This document shows, in pieces, positions 11,334-22,189 of a stretch of 64,000 bases of DNA. The translations under genes were made by a program, and so were the position numbers. How positions within the stretch are numbered: the stretch's first letter is position 1; each line of letters opens with the position of its first letter. Source of the DNA: Artemia franciscana (Eukaryota > Arthropoda > Branchiopoda > Anostraca > Artemiidae); assembly GCF_032884065.1 (NCBI RefSeq), contig NC_088872.1, forward strand, positions 11,085,654-11,149,653, in the 5' to 3' direction. The notes under the pieces are model-generated. The model ran no database searches. It was not told the DNA's origin and worked only from the letters and a program-made list of their open reading frames with translations.

Positions 11334-11352
11334 TGGTGTCAGAAGTGGGATC
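11334..11352 (+). promoter_or_regulatory. Primer-binding site region
   Basis: TGGTGTCAGAAGTGGGATC immediately follows the 5' LTR. The position directly abutting the LTR and the TGG start (complement of a tRNA CCA end) fit a minus-strand primer-binding site. The tRNA species is not determined. Confidence 0.75.
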
Positions 11353-11361
11353 TGAATAACA

Positions 11362-13407
11362 ATGGACGTCCTTCAGCCATCAATAAACTAGGAGGTCAAC
11401 TCCCTTTCAGAGGAATGGGACCGCTTCGAAGAACACGCTAAGCTGATGTTTGCAGGGCCACTTTCAGGCAAAACAGAAAAAGTACAGTGTGCCTACCTAC
11501 TCATCTGGGCTGGAGCAAAAGGTCGGGAAATATTCAACACCTTCAACGTCGCGCCTGAAGAGCTGCATGAAATTGAACCTTACCTTGCTAAATTCAAAGC
11601 ATATGCTTCACCTCAGAAGAACACAGTTTTTGCACGATACCTGTTCCAGAAGCGAGACCAAAACGACACAGATACTGTGGAAAAATACATCACAGATCTA
11701 AAGACATTAGTGAAACCATGCTCCTACGCAGACCCAGATGAAATGGTTCGGGACCGAATTGTATGTGGAATCCAAAAACAAAACGTGCGTGAAAAGCTCT
11801 TGGCTGAAGGTGATGAACTCACACTGGATAAAGCAACCTTTATGTGCAGAAGCCACGAAGCGACCCAGGCTCAACTCAAGACATTCAACGGAACGAGGCC
11901 AGCCCTCATCAAACAAGAGATCGACGCTATATTCCGCTACCAAAACCAGAACAGTGGTAGAAACAAACAAACAGAAGCAAGCGGCTCCAAGAGTAAAGCA
12001 TGCTACTTCTGTGGCAGAACATACTCCCCCTCACACATCTGTCCTGCAAAGGGGAAAACCTGCTCCATATGCAAAAAGACCAACCACTTTGCCAGGGTCT
12101 GTCGAAGTAAGACAGTCAGTGCAGTTGATGAAGACGCCGCAGATACAAACACCGGCGACGAAACTGTTTTCCTTTACTCCATTGAGCAAAGTAAGAACAA
12201 AGACGAAGCAGTTATTCCACTGACTATCAACAACCAGTTCCCTGTACAATTTAAGATTGACACAGGAGCCCAGGTGAACATCATCCCAAAGAAGTATTTT
12301 GACCTCATCACGCCAAAGCCCACCATGAAACCCACCAATAAGCACCTCACAAGCTATTGTGGAGCACGGATCCCAGTAACAGGAGTCTGTGAACTATCCT
12401 GTAGGTACAAAGACAACGTGAGCAGCACGCAGCAGTTCTACATAGTCGAGACCTCATCCTCCCCAGTCATTGGCTACCGTTCTAGCCTCCACCTGGACCT
12501 GATCAAGCTAGTCCTAAACATAGACGTAGCAACCTCCCAAGTACCGCACCTAAAGGAAAAGTACAAAGAAGTATTCAGAGGAATTGGAAAGCTGGATGGA
12601 GAATGCAACATACACCTAAAGCATAACGCTACGCCAACCGTCTACCCAGCCCGACGAGTCCCCGCCGCTATGCACGATAAGCTCAAGACAGAGCTCAGTC
12701 GCCTAGAAAGCGTAGGTATCATAGAAAAAGTAGTGACCCTGACCGAATGGGTTAACTCAATGGTAATGGTAGAAAAGAAGGACGGCTCCATAAGACTGTG
12801 CATAGATCCAGTTGATCTAAATAAGTCCATCAAGCGACCGCACTACCCGATTCCCACTCTGGACGATGTCACCTCGAAGCTACACGGAGCCAAAGTATTC
12901 ACCAAACTTGATGCCCAATCCGGTTACTGGTCCATTTTGCTGTCTGACAACTCTTCTTATCTCATGACATTCAGCACGATCTATGGGAGATACCGTTTCA
13001 AGCGAATGCCCTTCGGAATCATCTCAGCCCAAGATGAATTTCAGCGGCGAATGGAAGACGCTTTCGAAGGCCTAGAAGGATTCGAAATCATCATTGACGA
13101 CATGATCGTGTATGGCGACACCCAAGAAGAACACGACAAACGCCTAGCAGCAATATTGGAACGCGCCCTTGTCAAGGGCATCCGATTCAACGAAGAGAAG
13201 TGCGAGTTCTCAGTATCCAGAGTAAAGTACTTCGGACACGTCATAAGCTCCGAAGGAATGCAGCCAGACTCTGATAAGATCCGTGCCATAAACAACATGC
13301 CAAGCCCATCATGCCGAGAAGAACTCCAAACACTTCTTGGGATGATCAATTACTTAGCCAAGTACATACCAAGTCTCTCAACAAAGAACAAAAACTCCGT
13401 GACCTGA
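11362..13407 (+). CDS. Gag-protease-reverse transcriptase (broken)
   Basis: The frame's likely original ATG is at 11362, but a TAG at 11389 stops it after nine codons. The open part runs from 11446 for 653 codons. Numbering from there, residues 1-180 are Gag-like. Residues 186-219 hold two cysteine knuckles (CYFC..., CSIC...HFARVC). The aspartic protease signature DTGA is at 272-275. Reverse transcriptase spans about 395-600, with the first catalytic Asp at 489 (TKLDAQSGYW) and the paired Asp at 551-552 (IIIDDM). The product would make cDNA from element RNA in a cytoplasmic particle. The frame ends at 13405, where a frame change shifts the rest of RT into the next frame. Confidence 0.9.
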
Positions 13408-13964
13408 CTAAAGCAGACCCGTTCATCTGGGAAGAGGAACACACACAGATCCTAGAAGACTTGATGAGCTCCATAGTATACAACACCCCGTTCTTCAACC
13501 ACAAGAGTAACAATGTGGAACTCATAGTTGACGCCTCTAGCCACGGACTAGGTGCAGACCTGGTCTCGGAGGGGAAAGTCACAGCATACACATCGAGATG
13601 GCTCAGCAAAACAGAGCAGATATATTCCCAGCTAGAAAAAGAGCTGTACGCCATCGTATTTGGCTGCAAACATTTCCACCATTATCTCTATGGCTGGCGT
13701 GTCGAAGTTACTACTGACCACCGCCCACTCGAAACGGTGGTGGCAAACCCTATCCACAAGGCCCCACCCCGAGTACAGAGATTAATGCTCCAGCTCCAGC
13801 CTTATGACCTTAGCCTGAAGTTCCGACCGGGCTCAGAAATTCCTGTAGCCAATGCTCTATCCCGCCTACACCTGGGCGATGCGGATCCAACACTGGAAGA
13901 AAGTCTAGATGTCTACGTACACCAAGTTGTACAAAACCTGGGGGAAACAACAAAGGATTCATAA
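13370..13964 (+). CDS. Reverse transcriptase end and RNase H (broken)
   Basis: Open in the frame following the shift; the frame itself is open from 13311 but the first ~20 codons overlap the upstream frame. It carries the RT connection and an RNase H domain with VDASSHGLGADL (first acidic residue), ELYAIVFGCKHFHHYLYG and TTDHRPLE. The domain would remove the RNA strand after cDNA synthesis. A TAA at 13962 ends it, but the same frame stays open beyond, so the stop is a nonsense mutation and not a natural end. Confidence 0.88.
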
Positions 13965-14819
13965 CTGAGTACCCTGATCAAAACGGTTCAAGTGGGGTGG
14001 CCGAGTGCAAGAAAAGACTGCCCAACCAACATCCTAGCATACTGGAACTTGCAGCATGAACTCTCCTTCGAAAAAGGCATCCTACTCAAAGGAGAAAGGC
14101 TGATCATCCCCAAGAATATGCAGGCAGCTACACTGCAGCAGTTACACGCAGCCCATCTCGGAATCAAAAAAACGAAACAACGAGCCAGAATGCTGGTATA
14201 TTGGCCAGGACTCAACACAGACGTCGAGCGGTACATAACGAAGTGCCAAACATGCGCCAACAACATGCCAAGCAATTCAAAGGAACCAATGATTAACCAC
14301 AACATCGAGATGCTGCCGTGGCAAAAGGTTGCGACCAATCTCTTTGAATGGAAAAGCGCCAGTTTCTTGGTAACCGTTGACTACCACAGCCGTTTTTTCG
14401 AAATCGACAAGCTTCCGACGACCTCATCCAGTGCAGTCATCACGAAACTCAAGGCCCATTTCGCCCGACATGGCATACCGTCTCAGCCAATGTCAGACAA
14501 CAGACCTCAGTTCACATCGAGAGAATTCACCGATTTTGCCAAGACATGGGGAATCTCACTAATTACGTCCAGCCCAGGATACCCAAAATCCAACGGACTG
14601 ATCAAGAAGGTGGTACAAATCTCAAAAAACATCATGACAAAAGCGACAGAAAACAGAGAAGACCCCTTCCTGGGTATACTAGAGTATAGGAATACACCAG
14701 TCGACGGGTTCGCGTCACCAGCCCAGCTCCTAATGTCGGGTCAGCTAAGATCCATCCTGCTGTGCACCTCACAACACCTCAAGAAGAAAGTCATTCCGAC
14801 CACACAGTTCACCCGATGA
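13965..14819 (+). CDS. Integrase (broken, catalytic Glu replaced)
   Basis: This is the same frame as the RNase H segment. Numbering from the Met at 13992, the HHCC zinc finger is complete (H52, H55, C85, C88). The core has Asp130 (LVTVDYHSRF) and Asp169 (PMSDNRPQF). Two family-typical residues are altered: the usual SDNG is SDNR, and the position of the third catalytic acidic residue reads NGLIKK, with Lys205 where related integrases have Glu. The enzyme would insert the cDNA into host DNA, but as written it should be inactive. A TGA at 14817 interrupts the frame. Confidence 0.88.
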   Translation: MSTLIKTVQVGWPSARKDCPTNILAYWNLQHELSFEKGILLKGERLIIPKNMQAATLQQLHAAHLGIKKTKQRARMLVYWPGLNTDVERYITKCQTCANNMPSNSKEPMINHNIEMLPWQKVATNLFEWKSASFLVTVDYHSRFFEIDKLPTTSSSAVITKLKAHFARHGIPSQPMSDNRPQFTSREFTDFAKTWGISLITSSPGYPKSNGLIKKVVQISKNIMTKATENREDPFLGILEYRNTPVDGFASPAQLLMSGQLRSILLCTSQHLKKKVIPTTQFTR

Positions 14820-15311
14820 AGAACTGAAATGCGAAAACGCCAAAAGCTGTATCATGACAAATCAGCTAGATCACTGAAACAACTCACCCCTGGAGACAAG
14901 GTTTACATACAGAAGACACACGACAGACCATGGAGTCAGGCTGTTGTGCTATCCCATGCAGGACAGCCACGATCCTACCAGGTGCGTACCAACAAAGGTT
15001 CTGTGCTAAGGAGAAACCGTAAACATCTCACAGCCCGTCCACATCAAAGCCAGCAAGGTTTGAGCCGAGTCAGTGAGACAAGCAATGAAGCAGCACCACC
15101 AACAACAGAAACGGCTATTGAGTCACCACCCTCAGCTTCACAGCCAGACCTGTTCATGTCCCCATTGCCCCTGCGGGACGGTCAGCAGGCCAGCCGGAGC
15201 CCCAACCAGACGGCCACCGTATCTCAGCCCCAGGGTACCAGCAAAACACCATTGCAGCTACGCACGCGCTATGGTCGAACAGTAAGAAGACCCCTGAAGC
15301 TAAACCTGTAA
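14820..15311 (+). CDS. Integrase C-terminal region (broken)
   Basis: It continues in the same frame after the TGA at 14817. It starts with KRQKLYHDKSAR and LTPGDKVYIQ, matching the 'GDxVxx' box that opens the small C-terminal barrel of Ty3-type integrases. It then becomes a Pro/Ser/Thr/Gln-rich low-complexity tail ending RTRYGRTVRRPLKLNL at a TAA at 15309. The final RxGRxxRxPxRL-like motif is common at the ends of such polyproteins. No downstream gene occurs before the LTR. Confidence 0.82.
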   Translation, partial: RTEMRKRQKLYHDKSARSLKQLTPGDKVYIQKTHDRPWSQAVVLSHAGQPRSYQVRTNKGSVLRRNRKHLTARPHQSQQGLSRVSETSNEAAPPTTETAIESPPSASQPDLFMSPLPLRDGQQASRSPNQTATVSQPQGTSKTPLQLRTRYGRTVRRPLKLNL

Positions 15312-15546
15312 AAGGAGTAAAGTGAAAAGAATTATGAAAAGCTGCAGCCTTAACGCGGCCAAAGACTCAGTGTGGTGGACCGAGCCAAGACTTTAGTGGA
15401 CCACCCTTGAAGTTAAAGTGTTTTGGAAGTTTAGTATGTTGTTTTTATTATGAGAAGAAAGATGTAGTATTTTTATATTACATAAAAGTATGAAAAGCTG
15501 CAGCCTTAACGCGGCCAAAGACTTGTTTTTACTATGAGAAGGAAGA
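15312..15546 (+). other. 3' untranslated region with an internal partial duplication
   Basis: A segment beginning GAAAAGCTGCAGCCTTAACG at about 15337 recurs at 15492. LTR-like sequence (GTAGTATTTTTATATTACAT) also appears early at about 15465-15484, before the true 3' LTR. A duplication of ~150 bp adjacent to the LTR explains this. Confidence 0.7.
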
Positions 15547-15641
15547 TGTAGTATTTTTATATTACATTGTATGGAAGTTTCATGTTATGTTTTTTTGTAG
15601 GTAGCCTGGGTCAATAAACCTATTCAATAGACAACATTACA
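15547..15641 (+). repeat. 3' LTR (95 bp) of the Ty3/mag-like element
   Basis: Pairs with 11239-11333. It is followed at once by the GGCTT target-site duplication. Confidence 0.92.
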
Positions 15642-15799
15642 GGCTTTACCTTTTCTTTAGCATTGCTATACCTTTCTTATTGGAATATACACCCTTAACA
15701 ATATTTTTCTAATTACAACAGCAGACTTTATAAACTTGTTTGTTTGTTTATTGTTGTTTTTTTTTGGGGGGGGGACTTTTGCAAACTATTAGCTTTACC

Positions 15800-16680
15800 A
15801 AGATGGCACGATGCCTAGCAGGGATGCATACTCTCTCTCCTACTGTTCATCCTTGCTGTTGACTACATCCTTAGTAAATGTTAGGGCTATGGGATTGATA
15901 TTGGTGAGCCAGCCAGACTTGGAGATCTTGGTTTTGCTGATGACATAAGCCTTCTTGATACTTTCAAACTGAGACTGCAGACCTTTATAAATAGTGTTAA
16001 AGATATAGCAGAACAATTTGAACTAAAAACCAACATAAATAAAACAAAAAGCATAGCCACCAGTGGATCTCTTCTTGATATTAAGTGTGGAGATGATTGA
16101 ATAGAGTAGATGGTTCAGTTTAGATACCTGGGCAGTACAGTCAAAGCACTGGCTCAAATGCAAGAGAAGTCCAACTTAGGCAGGGGCAAGCACAAAGGGC
16201 ATTTAACCATCTCAGACAAGTATGGAAATCTCAAAAATATTCTTTGAGGCTAAAGATACAATTGTTTCAAAGCAGTGTTCTGTCAGTGCTGCTCTATAGA
16301 TCTGAGGCCTGGTACCTTAATCAGCAACAAGAGACAAAATACAATCATTCAAAAACACTTGCCTCAGAAGAATCCTAAATATAAACTGGTTCAGAGGATA
16401 AGAAATGACACCATCAGGCAACAGGTCCAGCTACATTTAATAACAGACATTATCTGTTAATGTAGGTGGTGTTATCTTGGGCATATCATCAGAATGGGTA
16501 AAACACCATGGCACATTCACATAGAAGAGACTTGTCAAATATGCATGTGTCTCTACAGCCTGAATGGGAAGACATACTAGCTGCAGCAGACCTCTCAGAT
16601 GACTGGAGACTTTTTGCAGATGCCTCTAGAGGCACAGGAGGAACTAAGGTACCAACATTGCCATGCTAAAAAAAATTGAT
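15800..16680 (+). pseudogene. RTE-like LINE relic (reverse transcriptase 3' half)
   Basis: The plus strand shows, across several frames with stops, the order seen in RTE-type endonuclease/reverse transcriptases. A degraded DDI-type active-site region lies near 15930-15955 (GFADDIS-like). Then come LQTFINSVKDIAEQF, TNINKTKS, a FRYLGS box, AFNHLRQVWKSQKYSLR, IQLFQSSVLSVLLYRSEAW, and IRNDTIRQQVQLHLITDII, with CYLGHIIRMGKT near 16470-16502. The end reads DDWRLFADASRG near 16598-16633. It is 5' truncated, lacks the endonuclease and cannot be translated as one protein. Assignment to RTE rather than another LINE clade is by overall motif order only. Confidence 0.7.
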
Positions 16681-17470
16681 TCTTACAGGTTTTTAAAAAT
16701 TTGATCTAAATAATATTTATCTCTAGAGCATTATTTCAGTTTTTCCCCAGAAAATGAACATCATTTTTAACAGTTTTTTATAACTACTAAGTAAGAATAT
16801 CATCATTTTTTATACAGCCTAGTGCTATGTGAGACCATTAGGGGGTAGGGGGTGGGGTATGGCACTTTCAATGAATTACTAAATGCAAGTAAAACCATAA
16901 AAATGGACATAAATTCAACAAAATGTCTCTTTTTGTTTTAACATGTCTCCTTCTGGAGAGTTACTATTCTAGACCTTTACTGTCAACTAGTTAGCTAGGC
17001 TAATTCTATAATGTATATAAAATTCTACTGATTGCTGACAAGCCTAGCTGGCTATTTCAACCTTCAGTAGCCTATATAGCTAAATAAATGAGACCTTTAA
17101 AGCTAACTAAATAGCTAATGCTACAGTGCATATAGAATTATACTGATAAGTAACAAGCTGGCTGATTCAAGCTCAAGTGTGTATATAACTTAGATCTAGT
17201 AGCTACTGGATTGGCAAATCTATACATTTTATAAATACACTGTTATTCATAATAGCCTAGCCACCTAGTTGGCAAAAAAGCTTTTTTACATATATAATGT
17301 TTGGCTATGAATTTTTTCCCTGTATATAAACTTTGCCATTTTATTTGAGCTGTGAGGAGGATATCTCAATACAAACAAGCAGCACATTATACTACTAGCC
17401 TACAACTTCTAACAATTCACTAGAACAATAAGCCACAAGGATATTATTGTTCTAATGTTTCAATTTAGTT
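16681..17470. other. AT-rich intergenic sequence
   Basis: I see no coding or structured feature. Short words around TAGCTA and GCTAACTA recur at 16985-17215 without a clear period. Confidence 0.4.
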
Positions 17471-17479
17471 TTGCATATT

Positions 17480-18250
17480 TTCTAACCCTAAGACTGGATT
17501 CTCCAGTTCAACACAGGCAAATGCTCTATATTATACTTTGGACCTAATAGCCCAATGGCTAACTAAACAATCTATGACCCAACCACAAAAGTAAGAGAGC
17601 AATTAGAGAGCAGAGCAGAAGAAGGGGATCTTGGTGTCATCATTGATGATAAGTTTAAATTTCATAGCCATGTTCAGCATGTTGTTTCCTGTGCAAGCTC
17701 TGGTCTTGGATTACTAAAACAGACTATTAATAGCAGACAGGGATCTGTATTTATGAAACTATATCAAGCTCTTGTCAGACCCTATCTTGATTTGGCATGT
17801 GTCTTGCTGGTCCTTCTTATCAACAAGATGTGTTGCTCATCAAAATGTACAGAGACAAGCAACAAAATATGTAAGAAGCCTTAAATCAACCTCATATGAG
17901 GACTGCCTTAGGTAGGCCTACCTCAAACTTCCCACTTTAGTTTACAGATGCTTGCACAGCAATATGATGCTGACTTACCAGCTGCAGAATGAAATATCAG
18001 CAATTTTGGGTAGCAATCTCAGTTCCAGCCAGCATAACACAAGACAACACTCCAAGAAGCCACCAAAGTCCAGCTCCCAATCAAGAACTTGCCAATCATT
18101 CTTTTCAAGAAGAGTCATAAACCACTGACATCACCTGAAAGATTCAACTGTCAGTGCTCCCTCTATCCAGTCCTTCAAAAACCAGCTTGACAAGGAGTAG
18201 GAGAAGAAGCAGTGGATATTTGACTGGCAGTCATCAACCCAAGAGCACTA
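17480..18250 (+). pseudogene. LINE relic, post-reverse-transcriptase C-terminal domain
   Basis: Broken plus-strand frames read GILVSSL/DLGVIIDDKFKFHSHVQHVV near 17628-17685, then ALVRPYLDL near 17770, NVQRQATKYVRSL near 17842, LKLPTLVYRCLHSNMM near 17924, and FFSRRVINH with STVSAPSIQSFKNQLDKE at the end (18095-18198). This is the arrangement at the C-terminus of CR1/L2/Jockey-type LINE ORF2 proteins ('LGV..D..L.F..H', 'RPxLEYG', 'QR.AT+.V', 'LxLPTLxxRR', 'FxxRVIxxWNxLP'). Stops and frameshifts are frequent. No RT catalytic core is present. Confidence 0.7.
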
Positions 18251-19790
18251 CAGGCCTGGAAAACCTTAAAGCTCTCAGATAGATTAAGGTGATGTCTAAT
18301 ATCTTCAGATGGGTGGGGTCCATTGTCACATGATATTTGAAAAGAGCAAGATAGGCCTATAGCCTATATAATCTAGGTCTAATAGCTACTTTTACCAATA
18401 TACTTCCTTCTGTGGAACTGCTAATTCCCCCTCTCCCCCCCCCGTTACAAAAAATTAATAAGATGACAAATTTCAACAATATCATAGATTTATAGTAGCC
18501 TAATCTGTAAAGGAGACAGAAACACTCACGCACTAATTGCAAAGCATTCGAGAATTTTCAAAAGTTTGCGTCAAATACGTCGATCTGCGAAATAAAAAGC
18601 GAATTATTCTAGTCAATTTGATGAAAGTCTTAGTTTGCCGAAAGCTGAAATTTAAGCTTATTAACGGTAAATAAAACAAAAAGATTTAGGTTCTTTTCTT
18701 GCTCTTTGAATAATTTGTTCCATAGGTTGAAATGTTTCCCTGGTGTCTCACATATACGATGATTCACATGCAAACACGACTATTCGGCCAGATATGCAAA
18801 TACCCAGTTGTGTGCGAATGTTTGTTAAAATCTATCTGTTTTTTTCAAAATTCCGTATAAGTTCATGAATCTCAACTTCTCCGATAATTTTGATCAATAA
18901 ATCGTATCAAATCAACAGGCTGAACAAAATTAAAACGAATATTAAAAATTGGTTTTACCAATTGCAAATTAAAGGATGCTATACTTCATGGCTGATAAAG
19001 ACCATAAGAATAAATAAAAGTATGGGCTGAAGTCTCAGAATAAGTGTGAGTTGAAGCAAAGACTGGTAGACTAATTTAGATGAATAAGCCTAATTTAAAA
19101 AGATATAGGCTAGTTTGTTTTGTACAGTATAGCCTGAGATGTGCACCAAAGGACCCTAATTGGGCATAGCAGCTAAATATCTAGACGAGCATGAAGCTGG
19201 TTGATGCTTACTCTGGTACTTTTCAGTAGTGAATTTGATTCAGTTTTCATTCAAAAATCTGAATTGTGGTCATGTATTTATTAACTAAATAGCTTCCATA
19301 ATCGGATTACATTGCAAGGAAAAAATAGTGAAATCAAAGCTTGAACCAGTATGGATATTTAGTGCTTACATGGAATCGTTATGCGATTTACTGATCCTCA
19401 TTATGGTCTCTTTCGAATGATACCATAGTTTGCGTGAGGATGTTTGATATCAGTGGGGAGTGGATTCTGTTCATTTTATGGAATCCTGAAGTGTACGTTT
19501 ATTTTGCTATTGTGGTGATTACTTATGCATTAGAGGTCCAATATAATTATTTAGCAACTGCTTATATTGATGTTACTACCTGGTGTTGCTGTTGCAGCCT
19601 GGTGTTAGCCGTGCCAGTAACTAACGGCTAAAGTGGACAGCTCGTTAAGATCACTGTGGGTAAATAACTGATCCTATTAGAGATAGGCGAATATCTTTAA
19701 TATTAATTTTAATCTCGATTTTGTATGGGGTGCCATAGCAAACGTAATCGTCTTGGAGAATACCCTAAGAACCCTTTAAATTCAATAGTT
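18251..19790. other. Intergenic sequence without a supported gene
   Basis: AT-rich, no repeats of note. A 65-codon plus frame at 19434-19631 has an apolar N-half and one short patch that superficially resembles a cytochrome oxidase segment, but the rest does not match, so I do not call it. Confidence 0.4.
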
Positions 19791-19879
19791 ACTAGCACCG
19801 GAAGCTCGATTTCACAAGTTAACTTGGAAAAGTGTGTCACAAAATTTTAACCAAGTACTAGTAGCCACTCAAGAAAATG

Positions 19880-20330
19880 GAAAGAAACTTGATAAGTTTC
19901 TTACATGGTGAATGATAAGCTAGCAGCCCTAGACATCCACCTTTCCAAATTAGAGGTGTCCTAGCTGGAACAACGTTCCAAAGTTATCAGCTTAAATGCT
20001 AAAATTGCATTTCTAATAAATGACAATACATCTTTGAAATCCCAAATATTAATTCTTGTGGATGAAGTTAAAGCCCAGTCACAGGCAGTCTTAAATTTGT
20101 TGGGTAGGGCTTCTAAACTGGAAATTAATTAGACGAGTAAAGCATAATTGTTTGGTACGCAGCCTGTGAGAACAAAAATGTTGCTACTGGTTTGTTTAAA
20201 GATACTATAACAATTGGCCTTGAAAAGCCTACAGTTCGACCATTTAAAGTTATCCAGTGTAAAAAGGATGCCAAATTTTTTGAAGTTGAAGTTAGTGACA
20301 AGAGAACAAAAATAGGCCAAGTGTTTTTTG
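19880..20330 (+). pseudogene. LINE ORF1-like coiled-coil remnant
   Basis: A plus-strand reading near 19955-20130 gives LEQRSKVISLNAKIAFLIND and then SLKSQILILVDEVKAQSQAV, a heptad-like leucine/isoleucine pattern typical of LINE ORF1 RNA-chaperone coiled coils. A continuation near 20165-20310 has Lys-rich, Val/Ile-alternating text. No zinc knuckle or RRM can be confirmed. Confidence 0.45.
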
Positions 20331-20644
20331 TATATATGTAATCAATTAAGGAAGAATTATATCACCGTTGAAAAGCTATGAAAAACTTCGCAATAGTAAT
20401 AATTGGTTCAGTGTTTGCTTACCCTCTTGCGTGATTATGCTGTATGTTCTCTGCTGATTATAAAGATAGCTTTTCCTGTTTGCCTTTATCTAAAAGTTGT
20501 GTTTTTTGTATGTTCTTCTTTGGTGTTCTTTTTCATTAATTATTTTTCTGTTATATCCTATTAAGAGAGTAGAGTGTGTATATTTAATTGTGCCTGGTAT
20601 TCGCCCTATTTGACACCACAGGCCATTTGGTTCTTTATTAGGTA

Positions 20645-21452
20645 TTGCTTAAAGAAATTGTTCTTCTCCCGGGAGCTCATAGCAAAATTGATTTAGAAAA
20701 TCAGAGGGTAATTTTTTATGATTATTTTAATGAAAGTTTTAATAAAAATTTGGACTTTGTTGCTCCGATTTCTGAGCCTCCTGAAAATAATAAATTTGCA
20801 TTCAATTATGATTTCAATGATCTTGGGCGCCAACATGGGGGATCACGGGATTTTTTATTTGAATTACCAAGGCCTTGATATAACTTTTCATTTTCTAGTT
20901 AATCTAGTTAATTTAAATTTCTTCCATGTGCTTGCTTTAATCGAGACTTGGCTGGGTGATCATGAGTCTGCTCTTTTGGATATATCAGGGTATATTTTGT
21001 TTACACGGAACCATGAGCTATGTCAGCACAGGGGTCTTGCAGCTTATGTAAGTGAAGATCTGTACGTGAAAACACATGATCTGAGCAAATATAATGAAAT
21101 GGTGTGTGAAATACTAGATGTACAAGCTAGATTAAACAGTGTTGATGCATATTTAGTAATTATGTACAAGTCTCTCTCTAGCTCTGCTCAAGAGCTCTTT
21201 GAGAATTTTCATGAACAGCTGACGAAGGTGCCATTTAGTATTAAGCCTTGTTTCATTCTAAGTAATTTCAGCATCAACATGCTAGATATCGAGTCTTTGG
21301 TGACTCCTCAACTTTTAAATCTATGTTTATATTATAGTTTAATCCCTATGATTAACATTCCAACTAGAGTTTCAAGGACGTTCGCAAAGCTTTTGGACAA
21401 TATATTTTCAAATGTACCTTTTAAATCTCCAGGGTTTGTTGTAAAAGTTTAG
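20645..21452 (+). pseudogene. LINE apurinic-type endonuclease domain
   Basis: The 244-codon frame from 20718 contains LALIETWLGDHES, the box with the catalytic Glu of the endonuclease/exonuclease/phosphatase fold. It then has ISGYILFTRNHE, HRGLAAYVSEDL ('GG.aiyv.....') and YLVIMYKSLSSS ('+.Y+PP'-like box, changed). The ILSNFSINMLD segment stands where the 'GDFN.....' Asp/Asn box is expected, with Gly-Asp replaced by Leu-Ser, and a DNIFSN segment closes the domain. The start of the domain reads in the overlapping frame 20645-20878, so there is a frame change near 20850. It would nick target DNA for priming, but is inactive here. Confidence 0.7.
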
Positions 21453-22189
21453 TCCGTCCCCTTTGGTGTTTTTGCTGAATTTGAGGTATTTACTAATAAG
21501 CGAGTAATTTCTGCTTTGAATAAAAAGGCTGGAGTTTTTGAGGCAAAATGCCCTCCTAAAACGAAACAATAATGTTGTTCAAGTTGATTGGATATCCCTG
21601 CTTGTAGAGGATAAAGATAAAAACAGTAAGTTTGCGCTTTTTTTATGGTAAGTAATTGGAAAAGGCTATGGAAGTTGAAGTTGTTAAGAATACGAAAGGG
21701 CGAGAACACAATGGGAAGATCCATGGATAACACTTGATCTTCTTCTTCAGAAGCTAAATTTAAGAGATAGATTGTTTAAGTTGCAAGCTTTGAAACCTAC
21801 GGATGAATATACAGTGTTTTTCGTTATTGTTTGAATCATCGTCTCCGTGATACCAAGAAAAGGTATTTTAGTAGAAATTTAAGGAAGCTGAAAGCAATTC
21901 ATTGAAGACCTGGCAAATAATCCGTAATGTCATTAGTAACAGTCCTAATATGCTACCATCTGAAGTAATAGTAAATGAGCCAAAGCTGAAGTTTTATGAT
22001 TTGTGAAGAACTTCAGAGTCGTTTTATTTCAGTAGGTCCAAAAACGTCGACACGATATCCCCATTTCTGGAAGATCCTTGACGAGTATAAAAATTCTGAT
22101 ATATATCTTGTCATTTATATCTAGCATTCTAGCATCATAATTAAATAAGTATTTCCGACAGGGTAAGTTTCCAATTGTTTAAATTATGC

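Larger units (their letters stand above)
11239..15641 (+). mobile_element. Ty3-type (mag-like) LTR retrotransposon, inactivated
   Basis: The element is 4403 bp. Identical-length 95-bp direct LTRs begin TGTAG and end TTACA, and the unit is flanked on both sides by GGCTT (11234-11238 and 15642-15646), a clean 5-bp target-site duplication. Between the LTRs lie gag, protease, reverse transcriptase, RNase H and integrase in Ty3 order. Very short LTRs and a primer-binding region starting TGGTGTCAGAAGTGGGA are typical of mag-clade elements, which is my assignment by inference. The coding region is broken by nonsense codons at 11389, 13962 and 14817 and a one-base frame change near 13370-13385. There is no env gene. 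The preserved duplication means it inserted once and has not been rearranged at its edges. Confidence 0.93.

Noticed and set aside
12031..13669. Several 60-107 codon minus frames within the LTR element.
   Set aside because: They are antisense shadows of gag-pol.
19434..19631. 65-codon plus frame with a short patch resembling cytochrome c oxidase subunit I (possible nuclear mitochondrial insert).
   Set aside because: Only a handful of residues (NPEVYV-like) agree, and the flanking residues and the codon context do not continue the match.
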